Positions 25,022-32,981 of a stretch of 64,000 nucleotides of DNA are shown piece by piece (position 1 is the stretch's first letter; each line of letters begins with the position of its first letter). The stretch is taken from NCBI GenBank assembly GCA_002300355.1, contig NSGV01000003.1, positions 310,001-374,000 of the forward strand, given 5' to 3'. The notes below the pieces were generated by a model that had not been told where the DNA came from, did not search any database, and was given only the letters and a program-made list of their open reading frames with translations. The DNA comes from Streptomyces sp. TLI_235. Its GTDB lineage: Bacteria > Actinomycetota > Actinomycetes > Streptomycetales > Streptomycetaceae. The translations under genes and the position numbers were made by a program.

Positions 25022-26616
25022 CCGCCACCGACCTGCCCTCACTCGACCAGGACCTGCACACCGCGACCGCCGGGACGAAGGCCACCATCCTGGCCCGTCT
25101 GGCCGCCGCCGGCCTGCCCGTCCCCGCCGGGATCGTCATCCCCGTCGACCACCCCGACGAGTGTCTGTCGAATGCCGTCGCCGAGATCCTCGCCCGATGC
25201 CCCGGCCCCCACGGGCTGATCGCCCGCTCCTCCGCGGTCGCCGAGGACGGCGCCACCGCCTCCTTCGCCGGCCTCTACACCTCCCGCATCAGCCCCGCCC
25301 ACCCCGACGCGCTTCTCGAAGCCGTCCGCGCCGTCCGCGCCTCCGCCCACCACCCGACCGTCACCGCCTACAGCCAGGCCCGGGGCGTCATCGCCTTGCC
25401 GCGCATGGCCGTTCTCGTGCAGCCCGCCCTGCGCCCGGCCTGCTCGGGTGTCCTGGCCGCCGACGTCACCGACGGCCTGTGCACCCGCTGGCGGATCGAG
25501 GCCCTCCGCGGCCTGGCCGAGCCGCTCGTCAGCGGCACCCAGACCGGCGAGACCCACACCGCCAGCCAGGGCCACCACACAACCGTCCGGCCCACCGTCC
25601 AGGAGACCATCCAACTGCCCGCAACACGCGAGGAGTTGGAGATTCCCCCGGGCGAATGGGTCCACTTCGACCCGGCCGGCTCCGTCCGGGCGAAGATCCA
25701 GACGTCCGACGCCGGCGTGCTCCACCTCTACATGCCGGCCGAACTGGCCGACCGCCCCGTGCTCACCCCCGAGGCACGCGAGCGGCTACTCGCCGCCGCC
25801 GCCACGGCCGCCACCGTCCTCGGCCTGCAGCACATCGACGTCGAGTGGGCGATCGATCTCCACGGCAGGCTCCACCTCGTCCAGGCCCGCCCGCTCACCG
25901 CGCCCCTCACCGACCACGCCCCCGACAGTCAGGCAGTCGCCGCCGACGACCAGGTGCTTCACGGGATCGCAGCCGCGCCCGGACACGGCACCGGACCCAC
26001 CGTCCGCACGCGGAGCGCCGACCTCGCCAACCAGGTCCTGGTCTGCCAGGCGCTCGGCCCCGAAGCGGTCCCGGCGCTGCTCACCGGTCCGGCCGCCGTC
26101 GTGGCCACCACCGGCGGCGAGCTCTCCCATACCGCGATCATCACCCGCGAACTCGGCATCCCCTGCGTCACCAACGTCACCACCGCGCTGACCGCCCTGA
26201 TCCCCGGTGCCGTCGTCGAGGTCGACGGCGGCGCCGGCACCGTCCGCCCGGCCCCGACCGTTCCCGCCCAGCGCACCGCCCAGGACACTGGGCCGCTCAG
26301 CGCCACCGCGGTCCTCACCCGCACCCTGGCGCAGCCCGCGCCCGACGACGGCCGCGCCGCGACCCTGCTCTGGCACGACCCCAACGGCCCCGCCCCCGAT
26401 CTGGCCACCTTCGGCACCGCTGGCCCGCACCCCGTCGGCGTGCTGCTTCCCGGCGACCACCCGACCCCCGTCACCATCCCGGCCGGATGCTGCCCGATCC
26501 GACTGCCCGGCCTGGGCATGCTGCTGTGGCCGCAGGACGCCCCGCCCCCGCCCACCGAGATCGCCGTCCTCGGCCCCAACCGGCAGATCCTCCACCGCAG
26601 GACGGTGTCCCGGTGA
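25018..26616 (+). CDS. PEP-synthase-like dikinase lacking the PEP-binding domain
   Basis: A 532-residue protein. Residues about 15-300 are the ATP-grasp domain of PEP synthase and pyruvate phosphate dikinase: GLIARSSAVAEDGATASFAG is its hallmark, and VEWAIDLHGRLHLVQARPLT its end. Residues about 320-400 are the swivelling phosphohistidine domain: TGGELSHTAIITRELGIPCV contains the catalytic His. The C-terminal PEP/pyruvate TIM barrel is missing, and about 120 unassigned residues follow. This order resembles rifampin phosphotransferase, which moves the beta-phosphate of ATP through His to a small molecule, but here the acceptor domain differs. A cytoplasmic phosphotransferase acting on the cluster product or an intermediate is the likely role. 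Confidence 0.83.
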   Translation: MTATDLPSLDQDLHTATAGTKATILARLAAAGLPVPAGIVIPVDHPDECLSNAVAEILARCPGPHGLIARSSAVAEDGATASFAGLYTSRISPAHPDALLEAVRAVRASAHHPTVTAYSQARGVIALPRMAVLVQPALRPACSGVLAADVTDGLCTRWRIEALRGLAEPLVSGTQTGETHTASQGHHTTVRPTVQETIQLPATREELEIPPGEWVHFDPAGSVRAKIQTSDAGVLHLYMPAELADRPVLTPEARERLLAAAATAATVLGLQHIDVEWAIDLHGRLHLVQARPLTAPLTDHAPDSQAVAADDQVLHGIAAAPGHGTGPTVRTRSADLANQVLVCQALGPEAVPALLTGPAAVVATTGGELSHTAIITRELGIPCVTNVTTALTALIPGAVVEVDGGAGTVRPAPTVPAQRTAQDTGPLSATAVLTRTLAQPAPDDGRAATLLWHDPNGPAPDLATFGTAGPHPVGVLLPGDHPTPVTIPAGCCPIRLPGLGMLLWPQDAPPPPTEIAVLGPNRQILHRRTVSR

Positions 26617-27257
26617 CTGATCCAGTCCCCCTTCTCCGTGGCGCGCAGGCGCTGATCGTGGACTGGGACGGCACCGTGGTGGACAACACCGCCGCCCGCC
26701 ACGCCGCCCTGCAAGCCGCCCTCGCCCCACACGGCATCCCGGTCCCCGCCGAGCGCTACCGGGCTCTGGCCGGCCTGCCCGTGCACGAGGTGATCGCCCA
26801 GCTCGCCTCCGACGCCGCTCTCCTTCCTCCCCCGGCCGAGGAGGTCGTGGCGCGCAGCCGGGCCGCCCTGCTCGCCGGTCCGGCGCCGCACCCCCTCCCC
26901 TGCACCCTCAACCTGCTGCACACCGCCCGCAGCCTCGGCATCCCGCTGGCCGTAGCCTCCAGCGCCGCCGCGGTTCTTGTCCACGACGGCGTCCAGCGGC
27001 TCGGGCTGCAAGCACTGCTGTCCGTTGTCGTCACCCTCGACGACGTGCCCCGGGGCAAGCCCGCCCCCGACGCCTACCTGGAAGCCGCGCGCCGCCTCGG
27101 CGCCGCTCCGGTCCGGTGCCTGGCCGTCGATGACGCCGAGGACGGCATCTCAGCGGCGCTCGCCGCCGGCATGCGAACCCTCACCGTCCATCACGGCCGC
27201 CTCGTCCCGGCCACCCCCGCCAACACCCCAGGAGCTGTCCGTGCCGCGCAACCCTGA
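26613..27257 (+). CDS. HAD-superfamily phosphatase, beta-phosphoglucomutase/Gph-like
   Basis: A 214-residue HAD hydrolase of subfamily IA. ALIVDWDGTVVDNTAARHAA carries motif I (D-W-D-G-T), VASSAAAVL motif II, RGKPAPDAYL the motif III Lys, and CLAVDDAEDGISAALAAGM motif IV. A helical cap lies between motifs I and II. GTG at 26613 overlaps the dikinase stop (GTGA). The end overlaps the PIG-L start by 17 bp. Likely dephosphorylates a sugar or nucleotide phosphate in the pathway. Confidence 0.88.
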   Translation: MTDPVPLLRGAQALIVDWDGTVVDNTAARHAALQAALAPHGIPVPAERYRALAGLPVHEVIAQLASDAALLPPPAEEVVARSRAALLAGPAPHPLPCTLNLLHTARSLGIPLAVASSAAAVLVHDGVQRLGLQALLSVVVTLDDVPRGKPAPDAYLEAARRLGAAPVRCLAVDDAEDGISAALAAGMRTLTVHHGRLVPATPANTPGAVRAAQP

Positions 27258-27876
27258 CGACCAGCTGGCAGGACCACAGTCCGTGCTCGCCGTGTTCGCC
27301 CACCCCGACGATGCCGAGCTCTGGGCCGGCGGCACCCTCGCCCTCCACGCCCAGCACGCACCCGTCCACATCGCCGTCCCCCTCCACGACCCGGTCCGCG
27401 ACGCCGAAGCCCAAGCCGCAGCGGCCGTTCTCGGCGCCACCCTCCACCAACCCCCGAACCTCACCCCGGCCGCGATCCGGGCCCTGCTCGTCGAGCTGAC
27501 GCCGCACGTGGTCATCACCCACCCCGTCCACGACACCCACACCGCCCACCGGCGCACCGCCGAGGCCGTCCTCGAAGCCCTGCCCGAGGCAAAGATCGAA
27601 ACCGGCCGGCCGCGCCGTCTCTACAGCTGCGACACCTACAACTCCCTCACCACCAGCGGCCAGGTCACCCCCACCGCAATGGTCGACGTCACCACCACCT
27701 TCCCCACCAAGATGCAGGCCCTGCGCTGCCACAAGTCCCAGCCCATCGACAGCCACTTCGGCCCCATGGCTGAAGACCTCGCACGCCTGTGGGGACGGCG
27801 CAGCGGCGCCGAATACGCCGAGGCGTTCACCGCCCTGCCCGTCCTCGGCCGCCTGCCCGGCACTCCCCACCTGTGA
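27241..27876 (+). CDS. PIG-L family deacetylase
   Basis: A 211-residue PIG-L/LmbE-like deacetylase. VFAHPDDAELWAGGTLALH has the family's (A)HPDDE-type zinc motif, with Ala in place of the usual Glu after DD and Glu one position later. HPVHDTHTAHRRTAEAVLEA holds the second zinc histidine region. SQPIDSHFGP and GAEYAEAF are typical C-terminal elements. These enzymes remove acetyl from GlcNAc-containing conjugates, as in mycothiol and teicoplanin pathways. GTG at 27241 follows CAGGAG and overlaps the HAD gene. It is the last gene of the run; a strong hairpin follows 85 bp later. Confidence 0.87.
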   Translation: MPRNPDDQLAGPQSVLAVFAHPDDAELWAGGTLALHAQHAPVHIAVPLHDPVRDAEAQAAAAVLGATLHQPPNLTPAAIRALLVELTPHVVITHPVHDTHTAHRRTAEAVLEALPEAKIETGRPRRLYSCDTYNSLTTSGQVTPTAMVDVTTTFPTKMQALRCHKSQPIDSHFGPMAEDLARLWGRRSGAEYAEAFTALPVLGRLPGTPHL

Positions 27877-27961
27877 GACCCGGCGGCGAAAGGTCGCGAA
27901 CAGGCGCGGTTGCTGCGGGGCTCGTGGTGAGTGCCACCCGCCGCGGTACACACGAGCCCCG

Positions 27962-28012
27962 GGCCCGCACCCGCCAGCGGGCCCGTGCAACGGCCCGCTG
28001 GCGGGTGCGGGC
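27962..28012 (+). terminator. long perfect hairpin after the biosynthetic cluster
   Basis: GCCCGCACCCGCCAGCGGGC and its reverse complement GCCCGCTGGCGGGTGCGGGC pair around a roughly 10-base loop, giving a stem of about 20 bp. It lies 86 bp beyond the PIG-L stop, a likely transcription end for the 24-27.9 kb genes. Confidence 0.6.
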
Positions 28013-28073
28013 GAGCACGACGAATTCCGCTTCGCCGGCGTCGACGACTGGGCCAACCCCCTGCCAACCGACG

Positions 28074-28101
28074 CTCTCGCACGCCTGCAGGCGTGCGAGA
28101 G
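28074..28101. repeat. perfect 28-bp palindrome
   Basis: The sequence CTCTCGCACGCCTG and its exact reverse complement are adjacent with no loop, centred on CTGCAG. It could be a second terminator (serving the minus-strand gene at 28170-28334, whose 3' end is 69 bp away) or a protein-binding site. A loopless palindrome fits a binding site somewhat better. Confidence 0.6.
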
Positions 28102-28169
28102 TGCGCGTCGCGCCCACACCACCGCGTGCCTCACAGATCAGCTAGTGCCGGGCTCCTCGACCGGCCGCC

Positions 28170-28334
28170 CTATAGTGCCCGCTGGAGCAGCGCGCCGGCT
28201 GCCGCAGCGGCCAGCGCACCGACCATCGCGCTCTGCCACGCCACCATGCCCTGGCGCCGCGCCCACTGCTGGGCGCGAGCGTGTGCCAGCGACCCGGCCA
28301 CGGCGACGACGAGCCTCTTCCCGTTCTTGTCCAT
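28170..28334 (-). CDS. 54-residue membrane peptide
   Basis: A very small protein: basic head MDKNGKRLVVAVAGS, a charged middle around HARAQQWARRQG, and a hydrophobic Ala-rich helix near the C-terminus (MVGALAAAAAGALLQ) that could cross or lie on the membrane. The ATG at 28334 stands behind AAGGAGGTGA, one of the best ribosome binding sites in the window, which supports real translation. Function unknown. It is divergent from the regulator-like gene at 28575. Confidence 0.55.
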   Translation of the reverse strand: MDKNGKRLVVAVAGSLAHARAQQWARRQGMVAWQSAMVGALAAAAAGALLQRAL

Positions 28335-28574
28335 CGAACTCACCTCCTTCTCCACCGCCCGGCCCGCACACGGCGAGCGCCGACCTTCCTCTGGTTCAGC
28401 GCCGCGTTCTACCCTGTTCCTGCGAGCGCATACGGCCACGGTAGAGGCCCGGTATCGGCGATAAAAGGCCTGTTCAGAGGGATGTAAGTTATCGGCCCCG
28501 CGGCTGGGAGTACTTCGCTGTGTTGCGAGTTACAGCCCAGAAAGCTGGGAGTTCTCATCGAGAGGATGGACCGC

Positions 28575-29684
28575 ATGGACGAGGCCAGCGCCGACAGCGT
28601 GCTGGACGCCGAGGCGCTGCGAAGCACCGCAGCCGCCGAAGGCCACCAGGTCACCGACCGCATGCTGGAGACGTTCCGCAGCCAGCAGCTGCTGCCCCGA
28701 CCCGAGCGGGGCGCCAACCGCGGCCGCCGCCCCGTCTGGCACTACCCGCCCAGCACTGACCAGCAGCTCCTCGCCCTGCTCCGCTGGCGGGAGCACACCC
28801 GCGACGTCGACACCCTGCGCGTCCTGCTGTGGCTCGACGGATACCAGATCCCCACCCGCGCAGCCCGCGAAAGGCTCACCGCCACCCTCGACCGCTGGAT
28901 GGCCACCCTCCACGACGGCATCGTCCAGCTCGACTCCACCAACAACCGCGACGCCGCGCTGACCGCCGCAGCCGCCACTCTGGCCGGCCGGCGAGGACAG
29001 CACACCGTCCTACCCCGCGACACCCGACTCACCGCCGCCCAACGCACCGACGCCGCCGAGCTCATGCTGCGCGCCTTCGTCTTCGGCGAGGACACCGCGT
29101 CGGCGGAGGAACAGGCGCTCGTGGTGGAGAAGGCGCTCGGCCTCGCACCCGGCCGGCGCGACAAGGTGGCCGGAGCAGGTCCGTGGCTGACCGGCCCGGC
29201 GGCCGCGTTGTTCGATGCCGGCCGCCTGGTGTCGCTCCCGGCGCTGGCCGCCGCGGTCCACGGCGCGGACGACCAGGCACTGGAGGCGGCCCGCACTGCC
29301 ACCACCGCCCTGTTCAGGGCGTTGCCGCTGCTCGCCCGCCTGCTCACGGCGACGTCGCGCCACGAAAACCCGGCGGGTATGAAGGCCTTCGGGCGAATCG
29401 ACGAGGACCCGAACTTCGTGCACCTCGCGTTGGCGATGGTCATCGCTCTCCAGAACGCTGGGGGGCTTGCCGCCGATGGCCTCTCCCAGGTCACCGACAG
29501 CCTCCACAGTGTCCATGCTCTGGCCGCCGGCCTCGACCAGGTGATGGAGATGCCTCAACCGCAGGTCGCCGCGAACCTCGCCCCTCTCCCACCGGCCACG
29601 CGGGACCAGGCCAATCGCCTCATCGACGCGGCGGCCCAGGGCGACCACCACCGGCTTCCCCCGCCGCCCGGGCATCCCCACTGA
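28575..29684 (+). CDS. MerR-like putative regulator
   Basis: A protein of about 369 residues. The first 70 contain a MerR-like winged-helix pattern: VTDRMLETFRSQQLLPRPER, then WHYPPSTDQQLLALLRWREH. A helical region of about 280 residues follows without a recognised ligand-binding domain (AEEQALVVEKALGLAPGRRD, LALAMVIALQNAGG). CGAGAGG touches the ATG at 28566, so the ATG at 28575, nine bases after it, is the better start. No signal peptide. It is close to the biosynthetic cluster and could regulate it, but nothing shows this. Confidence 0.65.
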   Translation: MDEASADSVLDAEALRSTAAAEGHQVTDRMLETFRSQQLLPRPERGANRGRRPVWHYPPSTDQQLLALLRWREHTRDVDTLRVLLWLDGYQIPTRAARERLTATLDRWMATLHDGIVQLDSTNNRDAALTAAAATLAGRRGQHTVLPRDTRLTAAQRTDAAELMLRAFVFGEDTASAEEQALVVEKALGLAPGRRDKVAGAGPWLTGPAAALFDAGRLVSLPALAAAVHGADDQALEAARTATTALFRALPLLARLLTATSRHENPAGMKAFGRIDEDPNFVHLALAMVIALQNAGGLAADGLSQVTDSLHSVHALAAGLDQVMEMPQPQVAANLAPLPPATRDQANRLIDAAAQGDHHRLPPPPGHPH

Positions 29685-29707
29685 CCCGCTCCCGGGCGCG
29701 CAGCCTC

Positions 29708-30214
29708 TCAGAGGGCGGTGCTCCCGTCGTCGAGGCGGGCCAGCAGGTCGCCGGTCGGCCGGTAGTCGGCCGCCGCTTCCGCTTGCAGCCGGTCGGACGC
29801 ATCCACCGGCCGGGGCGCTGCGATACGGGGTCGCTTCTTGGCGGGCGGGTTGTCAGCCGCCCATTTCTCCAGGCGGGTGGCGAGCTGCTCCAAGCGGTCG
29901 GCGCGGGCGGTGATCTGCTCGCGGATCAGCTCTGCGACTTCCGGCTGGGCCTTGCGGATCCGGACGGCTTCATGGGCGAGACAGGCGGCTTCCCACAGTT
30001 CGGCTTCAACGAGGACCTTGATCTCGATGGGGTCGGTCTCGGGCGGGCAGACCGTCTGCACGGCGGTGAGGGCGCGCTGGGCGGCTTGCTGCGCGGGGCG
30101 GAGGCGGCGGAGCTGTTCGTAGCCGAGGGCGTCGGTGTCGACGGCGCGACGGCTCCGGACGGCGCGACGGATGCGCAGGCCCGGGAAGAAGAGGCCGTCC
30201 GGGTCGAGCCGCAA
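29708..30214 (-). CDS. hypothetical protein, possibly frameshifted at its N-terminus
   Basis: A 168-residue frame with good coding character (RLDPDGLFFPGLRIRRAV, VKVLVEAEL-type helices, a basic tail with KKRPR). The only start in frame is a TTG at 30214. In the next frame an ATG at 30263 sits behind AGAGGAACG and reads MATNETRTARFIYAPG before running out of frame near 30215. Joining the two gives a natural start, so a one-base error or mutation near 30215-30230 is likely. The middle part looks like a long amphipathic helix. No family recognised; the stop is 24 bp from the convergent gene at 29684. Confidence 0.55.
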   Translation of the reverse strand: MRLDPDGLFFPGLRIRRAVRSRRAVDTDALGYEQLRRLRPAQQAAQRALTAVQTVCPPETDPIEIKVLVEAELWEAACLAHEAVRIRKAQPEVAELIREQITARADRLEQLATRLEKWAADNPPAKKRPRIAAPRPVDASDRLQAEAAADYRPTGDLLARLDDGSTAL

Positions 30215-30263
30215 CGCCCGGTGCGTAGATGAAGCGGGCGGTGCGGGTTTCGTTGGTGGCCAT

Positions 30264-30748
30264 CGTTCCTCTGGTGTCAGCGGCAGGCGGCCGGGTGGTC
30301 TCTCGGAATGCCGCTACCTTCTCACGCGCCACGGACGAGGCGAAGAGGCCCGGCTTCAGCCCCGGCCTCTCCTGCGGGTCACCAAACTCACGCTGCGTCA
30401 GGGTGCTGTTTCTGTCACGTTCGGGATCTGCTTCGCGGCCATCGTTGGCTCCTTGAGGGTCTCTGGCAGCTCCCCGAGCCTGCCTGCCCAGTGCATGCCA
30501 TACATGGACAAAGGGCGTGACACGAACGGTGCCGAGGACTAACGTCCCCTGCACACGATCCAATCCCCACCAAGCGCGCCCAAGGTGACCACACACCCGG
30601 GCGTCTCGGCCGGCCGGCGGAGCAGCAATCGGCCGACCGCGAGAGCGGCCCCGAGGCCCCGCGAACCCCCGTCGCGGCGAGGCCCGGGCCGCTCTCCTTC
30701 CTGGCCCGCCCCGCATGCGCGCCGCGTCGGGTCGTTGCCGACCGTGCG
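30264..30748. other. intergenic with a possible 14-codon ORF
   Basis: On the minus strand, 30442-30398 reads MAAKQIPNVTETAP and stop, with AAGGAG seven bases upstream of its ATG. It lies about 135 bp before the ATG at 30263 and could be a leader peptide or a remnant. Nothing else recognisable. Confidence 0.3.
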
Positions 30749-31240
30749 TCACCAAGTGATGGGCACAGTGGCGCGGATCAACTGGACCGTCGCCTCCGCC
30801 GTCAAGCGGCCACCCTCCCCGCCGATCGACCGGCAGAACACGATGAGCATCTGTAGGGCAGCTCCCCGACGCACCTCGATCGGGGCCGTCTCCCAGAGCT
30901 CCCGAGCGGGCGACGCGCCATGCTCCCGGTACGCCGCCCAGACGCCGTAGACGAGACTCGAGACCCGGTCGGGGGTGGCGGCCAGTTTGCGGAGCCTGGC
31001 CACCGCCTCGTGCTCACTGAGCCCGGGCCGCGGTCGGCCGACCGTCGGGCCGAGCAGGACCAGCACCCCCTCCCACAACGCGCCCAGCTGCTCCAGGTCG
31101 GCCACCAGGTCGAGGCAGGTGTCCGCAGAGGGCGAGGCGATGATCGCCTCGACGGCGCGCTCGACGCGGTCCTCGACGGAGACCGCCGGCACGGAATTGC
31201 CGGGCGCAGCCGAGGGGAGGTGGCCAGGGTCGCTGCTCAC
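30749..31240 (-). CDS. hypothetical helical protein
   Basis: A 163-residue soluble protein, mainly alpha-helical after a disordered 20-residue start (VEDRVERAVEAIIASPSADT, LDLVADLEQLGALWEGVLVL, GAALQMLIVFCRSIGGEGG). No family recognised. GTG at 31240 follows GGAGGTGTGACCC, which lies inside the end of the upstream frame that stops at 31244, so the two were translationally coupled. That upstream partner is truncated about 100 bp later near the IS element, so this gene may have lost its native promoter. Confidence 0.6.
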   Translation of the reverse strand: MSSDPGHLPSAAPGNSVPAVSVEDRVERAVEAIIASPSADTCLDLVADLEQLGALWEGVLVLLGPTVGRPRPGLSEHEAVARLRKLAATPDRVSSLVYGVWAAYREHGASPARELWETAPIEVRRGAALQMLIVFCRSIGGEGGRLTAEATVQLIRATVPITW

Positions 31241-31243
31241 GGG

Positions 31244-31365
31244 TCACACCTCCGGGCGGATCCGTACGAAGCGAGTGGTGGCGTGGCGGCCGATACCGGC
31301 GGCGACTTCCACGGACACCGGCGGATTGGCCGTGACCAGGTAGGTCCCCGCGGCGCCGGGTGCGG
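31244..31365 (-). pseudogene. C-terminal remnant of a gene cut near the IS
   Basis: Minus-strand frame ending GTYLVTANPPVSVEVAAG, then IGRHATTRFVRIRPEV and stop. It has coding character and its end contains the ribosome binding site of the next gene, typical of an operon junction. Upstream the frame meets a stop at about 31412 and then the IS at 31453, so only about 40-50 residues remain. The rest was not found on the far side of the IS array. Confidence 0.35.
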
Positions 31366-31452
31366 GACGTTGGGGCGAGGTTCGAGATGTGGAGCCCGAG
31401 GGCAAAGGTCGGCGTCATCTCCCATGTTCGGCGTCGGTGCGCCACGGTACTG

Positions 31453-32815
31453 CAGGGTCTCGGCAAAGTGACGAATCGTCCGCTTGGTCACGGTCTGCGG
31501 CGGGGTGGGCCGGTCCGGACGTGAAGCAGGCACGGACTTCCAAGATCATGGAGTTCTCTACGCCCCGTGATCCCGCTGGAAGACCGTGCCTGCCGCTGCA
31601 TCATCTCTGATCCCGCCTGCCCTTGACCAGCTCCGCGACCATCCGCCGACCGGGGCAGGAGAGCGCCCTGGCCTGCTGGAACGACTCGCCGAGGTGCCCG
31701 ACCCCCGTGATCCCCGTGGGGTGCGCCACGCCTTGGCGTACGTGCTCGCGCTCGCCGCCACCGCCGTGCTGGCCGGAGCGACCTCGCTGCTGGCGATCAG
31801 CGAGTGGGCCGCCGACGCTCCGCCCGAAGTCCTCGGTCTACTCGGCGCCCGGCGCGATCCACTCACCGGACGCCATCCGGCACCCGGTGAAGCGACCATC
31901 CGCCGGGTCCTGGCCAGGATCGACGGTGACGCACTCGATCGAGCAGTGGGCCGCTGGCTCGCCGACCGCCAACCGCCAAGCCTTCAGGCCAAGGACCTGC
32001 GGGCGGTCGCGGTGGACGGCAAGAGCCTGCGCGGCGCCGCCCGGGCGAGCGGCCGGAGGATCCATCTGCTCGCCGCCCTCGACCACACCACGAGCAGTGT
32101 CCTCGCCCAGTTGGACGTCGGCGAGAAGACGAACGAGATCACCTGCTTCCAGCCCCTGCTCGACACCGTCGCCGGCCTCGCCGGCACCGTGGTGACCAGC
32201 GACGCGATGCACACCCAGCGCGAGCACGCCGACTATCTGGTCACCGGCCGGTCCGCGCACTACATCGTGATCGCCAAGGGCAACCAGAAGAAGCTCCGAA
32301 AACAGCTCAAGTCCCTCCCCTGGCATGCGATCCCCTTGCAGGGGCGCACCCGGGAGACCGGGCACGGGCGGGGCGAGACCCGCCGGATCAAGGTGGCCAC
32401 CGTGAACAACCTGCTCTTCCCGCACGCCCGCCAGGCGATCCAGCTCAAACGCCGGCGCGTGAACCGCAGGACCGGGAAGATCACCATCAAGACGATCTAC
32501 GCGGTCACCAGCCTGCCCGCCGACCGGGCCACCCCCACACAGCTTGCCGCCCTGATCCGCGGCCACTGGTCCATCGAGGCCCTGCATCACATCCGCGATG
32601 TCACCTTCGCCGAGGACGCCTCCCAACTCCGCACCGGCAACGCGCCCCGAGCGATGGCCACCTGGCGCAACCCGACCATCGGCGCCCTCCGCATCGCAGG
32701 TGTCCACGGCATCGCCACCGCCCTGCGACGCAACGCCCGCGACCCGAAGCGGCCACTCGCGCTCCTCGGTCTCACCTGATCAAAACGGACATCACGCCAC
32801 TTTGCCGAGACCCTG
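31453..32815 (+). mobile_element. ISAs1-family insertion sequence, copy 1
   Basis: A 1,363-bp element with 18-bp perfect terminal inverted repeats CAGGGTCTCGGCAAAGTG, followed by further partial matches, enclosing one transposase gene. Both the DDE transposase type and the CAGGG ends fit the ISAs1 family. It differs from copies 2 and 3 by one base, G at 31893 where they have A. No target duplication is visible at its flanks. Confidence 0.92.
31586..32779 (+). CDS. ISAs1-family transposase, copy 1
   Basis: A 397-residue DDE transposase that cuts and rejoins the element ends. Catalytic region: VAVDGKSLRG (first Asp), VVTSDAMHTQ (second Asp), HWSIEALHHIRDVTFAED (Glu). LLAISEWAADAPPEVL near residue 70 is a typical N-terminal conserved block. 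The start is GTG at 31586 and the length is normal for the family. Residue 103 is Ala (PGEATIRRV), where copies 2 and 3 have Thr. Full-length and apparently functional. Confidence 0.93.
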   Translation: MPAAASSLIPPALDQLRDHPPTGAGERPGLLERLAEVPDPRDPRGVRHALAYVLALAATAVLAGATSLLAISEWAADAPPEVLGLLGARRDPLTGRHPAPGEATIRRVLARIDGDALDRAVGRWLADRQPPSLQAKDLRAVAVDGKSLRGAARASGRRIHLLAALDHTTSSVLAQLDVGEKTNEITCFQPLLDTVAGLAGTVVTSDAMHTQREHADYLVTGRSAHYIVIAKGNQKKLRKQLKSLPWHAIPLQGRTRETGHGRGETRRIKVATVNNLLFPHARQAIQLKRRRVNRRTGKITIKTIYAVTSLPADRATPTQLAALIRGHWSIEALHHIRDVTFAEDASQLRTGNAPRAMATWRNPTIGALRIAGVHGIATALRRNARDPKRPLALLGLT

Positions 32816-32888
32816 GGGCTCCTCCCTCGCCGCTCGGAGCAGCACCCGTCCGCCGTCGTTGTCGTCACCTACTGCCGCCGGACACCGG

Positions 32889-32920
32889 AAGGCCCCACCG
32901 GAAACCTCCGATGGGGCCTT
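32889..32920 (-). terminator. hairpin after the immunity gene, copy 1
   Basis: AAGGCCCCA and TGGGGCCTT pair around a 14-base loop, 61 bp beyond the stop of the minus-strand immunity gene and before the IS end. Likely terminator of the toxin-immunity transcript. The same hairpin is in copy 2. Confidence 0.65.
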
Positions 32921-32981
32921 CATCCACCAGGACCGGTCACCTCACCTGCGATGAGCGAAATGCCGGGCGGATCGGTCGAGA

